The notes beneath the pieces were generated by a model, which was given only the letters and a program-made list of their open reading frames with translations, was not told the DNA's origin and did no database searches. From Myxococcales bacterium (GTDB lineage: Bacteria > Myxococcota > Bradymonadia > UBA7976 > UBA1532), in contig JAGQJJ010000112.1 of the NCBI GenBank assembly GCA_020430675.1, forward strand, positions 1-8,928: a stretch of DNA of 8,928 nt. The letters run 5' to 3'. Position numbers and translations under genes: made by a program. This document shows positions 5,800 through 8,928 of this stretch, piece after piece. Numbering within the stretch: the stretch's first letter is position 1; each line of letters starts with the position of its first letter.

Positions 5800-7152
5800 A
5801 TGTTCGAGACCATTCTCATCGCCAACCGCGGCGAGATCGCCGCCCGCATCGCCCAGGTCATCAAAGGCCGGGGCATTCGGTGCGTGGCGGTGCACTCCGA
5901 GGCCGACGCCGACGCGCCGCATGTGCGCCTCGCCGATGAGGCGGTCTGCATCGGGCCGCCGCCGGTGCGTGACAGCTACTTGAACCAGGACGCGGTGCTC
6001 GCGGCCGCGAAGCAGACCGGCGCGCAGGCGATTCACCCCGGCTATGGCCTGTTGTCCGAGAACACCGGCTTTGCGCGCCGCTGCGCCGAGGCCGGGCTGG
6101 TCTTCATCGGGCCCACGCCCGAGGCCATCGACGCGATGGGCGACAAAGCCCAGGCCCGGGCGACCGCGCGCGCGGTCGGGGTGCCGGTGGTGCCCGGCTC
6201 GGCCGGGCCGGTCGACGACGATGAAGCCGCGGCGCTGGCCGAAGCGATCGGCTATCCGGTGCTGGTGAAGGCCGCGGGTGGCGGCGGCGGCATCGGCATG
6301 CAGGTGGTCAGCAAGCCGGCCCGCCTGGCCCGCGCGCTGTCGAGCTGCCGCGACCGGGGGGCGAGCAGCTTCGGCAACCCCGCGGTCTACTTGGAGAAAT
6401 ACATCGAGTCGCCGCGGCATATCGAGGTGCAGATCCTGTTCGACCACCACGGCCACGGCGTGCATCTCTTCGAGCGCGAGTGCACGTTGCAGCGCCGGCA
6501 CCAGAAGGTGATCGAAGAGGCGCCCTCGCCGTTTCTGGCCACCCGCCCCGAGGTGCGCGCCGCGATGACCGCCGCCGCGCTCAAAGCGGGCGCGGCCATC
6601 GGCTATCGCAACGCCGGCACCGTCGAGTTCATCGTCGGGCCCGACGGCGCCTTCTACTTCATCGAGATGAACACGCGGTTGCAGGTCGAGCACCCGGTCA
6701 CCGAGGCGATCACCGGGGTCGACCTCATCGGCTGGCAGATCGACATCGCCGCCGGCCTGCCGCTGACCATCGAGCAGAAAGCGCTTTCAATTCGCGGCAA
6801 TGCGATCGAGTGCCGGCTGTATGCCGAAGAGCCGCTCAAGAGCTTCCTGCCGCGGCCGGGCCAGCTCGGCGACTTCATCCCGCCGACGGCAGAAGGCGTG
6901 CGCGTCGACGCGGGTTACCACAGCGGGCAAGAGGTCACGCCCTACTACGACCCGCTGCTCGCCAAGCTCATCGCCGCCGGCCCCGACCGCGCCACCGCCA
7001 CCGCGCGGGCCGACGCGGCGCTGGCCGACTTCACGATCGAAGGCGTCACCACCAACCGCGACTTCCTGCGCGCGGTGCTGCAAAGCCCCGAGTTTGCCGC
7101 CGGCGCGTTCGACACCGGCTGGCTCGAGACCTTCGCCAAGGCGCAGGCCTGA
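5800..7152 (+). CDS. Biotin carboxylase subunit of an acyl-CoA carboxylase
   Basis: 450 residues, the normal size of a stand-alone biotin carboxylase. It uses ATP and bicarbonate to carboxylate biotin on a carrier protein. The three domains are visible: N-terminal FETILIANRGEIAARI (2-17) and HPGYGLLSEN; an ATP-grasp domain with Lys157 and GGGGGIGM, KYIESPRHIEVQIL, the ERECTLQRRHQKVIEEAPSP stretch; and the active-site IEMNTRLQVEHPVTE, with Glu289, Asn291, Arg293, Gln295 and Glu297 matching E. coli AccC Glu288-Glu296 offset by one. The C-terminal ECRLYAEEP version is closer to propionyl-/methylcrotonyl-CoA carboxylase alpha chains than to AccC (CRINAEDP). Those alpha chains usually carry their own biotin domain; here it is a separate gene 8 bases downstream. 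GGAGG (5790-5794) lies 5 bases before the ATG. The 66-base gap after the RHH gene holds only a weak promoter candidate (TTGCGG near 5754, TACACA near 5776), so co-transcription with the parA-like operon is possible. No carboxyltransferase is nearby, so the substrate is unknown. Confidence 0.95.
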   Translation: MFETILIANRGEIAARIAQVIKGRGIRCVAVHSEADADAPHVRLADEAVCIGPPPVRDSYLNQDAVLAAAKQTGAQAIHPGYGLLSENTGFARRCAEAGLVFIGPTPEAIDAMGDKAQARATARAVGVPVVPGSAGPVDDDEAAALAEAIGYPVLVKAAGGGGGIGMQVVSKPARLARALSSCRDRGASSFGNPAVYLEKYIESPRHIEVQILFDHHGHGVHLFERECTLQRRHQKVIEEAPSPFLATRPEVRAAMTAAALKAGAAIGYRNAGTVEFIVGPDGAFYFIEMNTRLQVEHPVTEAITGVDLIGWQIDIAAGLPLTIEQKALSIRGNAIECRLYAEEPLKSFLPRPGQLGDFIPPTAEGVRVDAGYHSGQEVTPYYDPLLAKLIAAGPDRATATARADAALADFTIEGVTTNRDFLRAVLQSPEFAAGAFDTGWLETFAKAQA

Positions 7153-7160
7153 GGAGACCC

Positions 7161-7376
7161 ATGGACATCAAGGCGCATATCACCGGGACCGTCTGGAAGA
7201 TCGAGCTGGGCCCGGGCGACGAGGTCGAAGAGGGCGACATCGTCATGATCCTCGAGTCGATGAAGATGGAGATGCCCATCGAGGCCCCGGCCGACGGCAG
7301 GATCGTCGAGATCCTCGTCAAAGAGAACGAGCCGGTGAAAGAGGGCCAGGCGGTGGCTCGTATGATAGTTGACTAA
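7161..7376 (+). CDS. Minimal biotin carboxyl carrier protein
   Basis: 71 residues, little more than one biotinyl domain. The biotin attachment motif is ESMKMEM, with Lys35 as the residue modified by biotin protein ligase. It is flanked by the expected G.V..I.L..GD.VEEGD (9-26) and the mirror half EAPADGRIVEILVKENEPVKEG (41-62). The carrier swings biotin between the carboxylase encoded just upstream and a carboxyltransferase. AccB-type carriers are about 150 residues, with a long N-terminal linker; this one has none, like the short carriers paired with separate acyl-CoA carboxylase subunits. The ribosome site GAGGAG overlaps the stop codon of the preceding gene, and the gap is 8 bases, so the two are surely co-expressed. 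It is the last gene on this strand before a convergent gene. The end (ATA GTT GAC TAA) forms half of a palindrome. Confidence 0.95.
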   Translation: MDIKAHITGTVWKIELGPGDEVEEGDIVMILESMKMEMPIEAPADGRIVEILVKENEPVKEGQAVARMIVD

Positions 7377-7385
7377 ATAGTCAAC
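7368..7385. repeat. Perfect inverted repeat across two convergent stop codons
   Basis: GTTGACTA (7368-7375), two bases AA, then TAGTCAAC (7378-7385). The repeat contains the TAA of the biotin carrier gene (7374-7376) and, on the other strand, the TGA of the aminotransferase gene (7381-7383). It is unusually AT-rich for this window. The arms are short and have no T tract, so it is not a standard terminator, though it might mark the boundary between the converging transcripts. An operator or chance are also possible. Confidence 0.7.
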
Positions 7386-8583
7386 CATTCAACGCGGCCA
7401 GCGCGTCGTCGATGGCGTCGACGACAAACGGCACCTCGGTGAGCGCGTTGGGCCAATGCGGCGCGAAGCGCAAATGGCCGTCGGGCGTCGTCGTGTGCAC
7501 GCCGCGTTCGAGCAGCGCCGCGGCCAGGGTGCTCGCCTTCAGCCCGGCGGGTGGCCGCAGGCTGAGCAGAGCGCTGCGCCGCGCGGCGTCGGGGCAACGC
7601 AGCGAGGTGAAGCCGCGCTTGACCAGCGCCGCCTCCAGCGGATCGATCCACGCCTGGGCATAGCGCCAGATGGACGCGACGCCGAGCTGCTCGATGAGCG
7701 CCACCGCGCCTTCAAGGCCGGCATAGCCGATCTGGTTGGTGGTGCCGACCTCGAGAAAGTCGATCCGCTGGCGGATGGGCTTGTCATAGCGCAAGCACCC
7801 GGCTTCAAAGAGAAAATCGACCGGAGACTCGTGGCTGAGCCAGCCGGCGACGCGCGGCTTGAGCGCCTTGACGCGGTCGGGGTGGCAGTAGACAAAGCCC
7901 GCGCCCTCGGGGCCCATCAGCCATTTATGGCCGCTGCAGGCGAGGTAGTCGACCGTGCGGGCGTCGAGGGGCACCGCCCCGACCGCTTGAATGCCATCCA
8001 CACACAGCTCGGCGCCGGCCGCGTGGCAGCGGGTCGCCAGCGCGTCGAGCGGCACCCGCAGCCCGGTCTGAAACTCGACCGCGCTGATCGCCACCAGCCG
8101 CACGCCTTCGCGCAACGCGGCGTCCAGCAAGGAAAAATCGGCGCCATCCGGCCACGCGAAGGGCGCGATCGGCAACGTGACCAGCCGCAGATCAAAGTGC
8201 TTCGCCGCGCGCTGCCAGGGCGTCACGTTGGTCGGAAACTCGCCCTCGAAGACCACCACGCGGTCGCCCGGCCGCCAGTCGAGACACAGCGCGATCATGT
8301 TGAGGCCGGTGGTGGTGTTGGGCACCAGCGCGAGGTCATCGGCGACGGCGCCGAGCAGGCCCGCGAGCCGGGCCTTCAGGCGCTGGCGCTGCGCCATCCA
8401 GGCCCCGAAGGCGTCGAGGCCGCGCGCCGCGGTGTCGGCGGCCGCTGCGGCGATCATCTCGGTCACCGGGCTTGAGAGCGGCGAGATCGAGCCGTGGCTG
8501 GCGTAGACCTTGGGCCCCAGGGTGGGGAAGAGGCTGCGGTCGCCAAACGCGGCGCGGGCGGTGATCAGCTCGGCGGCGCTCAC
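7381..8583 (-). CDS. Aminotransferase class V family PLP enzyme
   Basis: 400 residues from the GTG at 8583, typical for this fold-type I family, which includes cysteine desulfurases, isopenicillin-N epimerase-like enzymes and kynureninase-like enzymes. The PLP lysine is Lys220 in CSGHKWLMGPEGAGF. Asp196 and Gln199 in CVDGIQAVGA should hold the pyridine ring, and NTTTGLN (89-95) is the phosphate-binding turn. GTTNQIGYAGL (280-290) is the conserved loop that reaches the partner subunit. No catalytic cysteine loop like that of IscS or the RxGHHC motif of SufS is present, so a desulfurase is unlikely; the substrate cannot be named. The frame is open 45 codons further to 8718, but those codons are a low-complexity Arg/Ala run overlapping the upstream gene. 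The second of two GTG codons is preferred because GGAGG lies 7 bases upstream and the GTGA overlap with the upstream stop is typical of coupled genes. Confidence 0.92.
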   Translation of the reverse strand: MSAAELITARAAFGDRSLFPTLGPKVYASHGSISPLSSPVTEMIAAAAADTAARGLDAFGAWMAQRQRLKARLAGLLGAVADDLALVPNTTTGLNMIALCLDWRPGDRVVVFEGEFPTNVTPWQRAAKHFDLRLVTLPIAPFAWPDGADFSLLDAALREGVRLVAISAVEFQTGLRVPLDALATRCHAAGAELCVDGIQAVGAVPLDARTVDYLACSGHKWLMGPEGAGFVYCHPDRVKALKPRVAGWLSHESPVDFLFEAGCLRYDKPIRQRIDFLEVGTTNQIGYAGLEGAVALIEQLGVASIWRYAQAWIDPLEAALVKRGFTSLRCPDAARRSALLSLRPPAGLKASTLAAALLERGVHTTTPDGHLRFAPHWPNALTEVPFVVDAIDDALAALNG

Positions 8584-8928
8584 CACGGACCCTCCGCGTC
8601 CAGCTCGGTGATCATCACGTCGTGCGCCCGCCCGGGCGGTACGCGAGCGATGGCCTCGTCGACGACGGCGCGCGCCGCCGGCGTGCCCAGCGCGCGCAGG
8701 GCAAAGAGCGCGTCCCACCAGGGTTTTTCGTCGGCCGCTTCAGGCAGGCAATACGGCCGCAGCACCTCGACCACCCGGGCCTCGCGCTCGGGCGTGCGCG
8801 TCGCGCCGCCGACCAGCCGGTGCACCGCGCGCAGCGGTGGCCAGGCCTCGGCCGGCGCGATCACGGCGAGCTGGGTCAGCGCCGAGTCGACGATCGCGGC
8901 GCGCTGGGCGGCAGTGAGGGCAAAAGAT
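8580..8928 (-). CDS. Unrecognised helical protein (C-terminal part; start beyond window)
   Basis: The last 116 or so codons of a gene whose beginning lies past the right edge; the frame has no stop up to base 8928. A GTG at 8862-8864 could be read as a start, but the coding pattern continues upstream (...AAQRAAIVDSALTQLAV), so a longer gene is more likely. The visible protein looks mainly alpha-helical, with Ala/Arg/Leu-rich helices such as PWWDALFALRALGTPAARAVV separated by short turns, which could be HEAT-like repeats, though I recognise no family. It ends ELDAEGPW. Its TGA overlaps the GTG start of the aminotransferase gene by 4 bases, so the two are co-transcribed and may act in the same process. 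Confidence 0.62.
   Translation of the reverse strand, partial: SFALTAAQRAAIVDSALTQLAVIAPAEAWPPLRAVHRLVGGATRTPEREARVVEVLRPYCLPEAADEKPWWDALFALRALGTPAARAVVDEAIARVPPGRAHDVMITELDAEGPW

Noticed and set aside
7381..8583. Annotation as a cysteine desulfurase (IscS/SufS)
   Set aside because: The characteristic catalytic cysteine loop and the SufS RxGHHC motif are absent, and no Fe-S cluster genes are adjacent.

Overview
This is an ordinary-looking chromosomal stretch from a very GC-rich, flagellated, Gram-negative-type bacterium. G+C is high throughout and third codon positions are almost all G or C. The flgF-flgG-flgA order and a sigma-54 type promoter in front of flgF suggest a flagellated proteobacterium. 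A Myxococcota/Deltaproteobacteria-like lineage is my best guess, but no single marker in the window proves it. There are no tRNA, rRNA, CRISPR or transposase signals and no gene-free stretch above 300 bases.

Left (1-1750, minus strand): a flagellar basal-body operon read leftwards, flgF, flgG, then the first 56 codons of flgA. The gaps are 15 and 2 bases. A near-perfect -24/-12 promoter (1799-1813) lies 37-50 bases upstream of the chosen flgF start. A GTCA-N6-TGAC palindrome about 75 bases upstream of its predicted start point is a plausible enhancer site.

Centre-left (1922-4288, plus strand): a divergent 788-residue patatin-type lipid acyl hydrolase with a Ser/Asp dyad, a long middle region and two C-terminal membrane segments. 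Its promoter candidate would give an almost leaderless mRNA.

Centre (4213-5733): the most interesting part. A ParA/MinD-type ATPase carries two tandem CxxC...CxxxC zinc fingers at its N-terminus. It overlaps by 8 bases a 104-residue ribbon-helix-helix protein that starts at a TTG codon. No ParB is present. A consensus-like promoter (TTGACA, 18 bases, TATAAG) precedes the pair. Directly against its -35 box is a perfect 40-base palindrome made of four heptads (GATCGCG, two direct and two inverted, 10 bases apart within each arm). This looks like a compact ATPase/DNA-binding-protein/site module resembling plasmid type Ib partition systems, but on what appears to be a chromosome and with an added zinc-binding domain.

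Centre-right (5800-7376, plus strand): a stand-alone biotin carboxylase followed after 8 bases by a 71-residue biotin carrier protein, together the two small parts of an acyl-CoA carboxylase. No carboxyltransferase lies in the window.

Right (7381-8928, minus strand): a fold-type I PLP enzyme of aminotransferase class V, starting at a GTG that overlaps the stop of an upstream unrecognised helical protein that runs off the window edge. It converges on the carrier gene with only 4 bases between the stop codons, and a perfect inverted repeat spans that junction.
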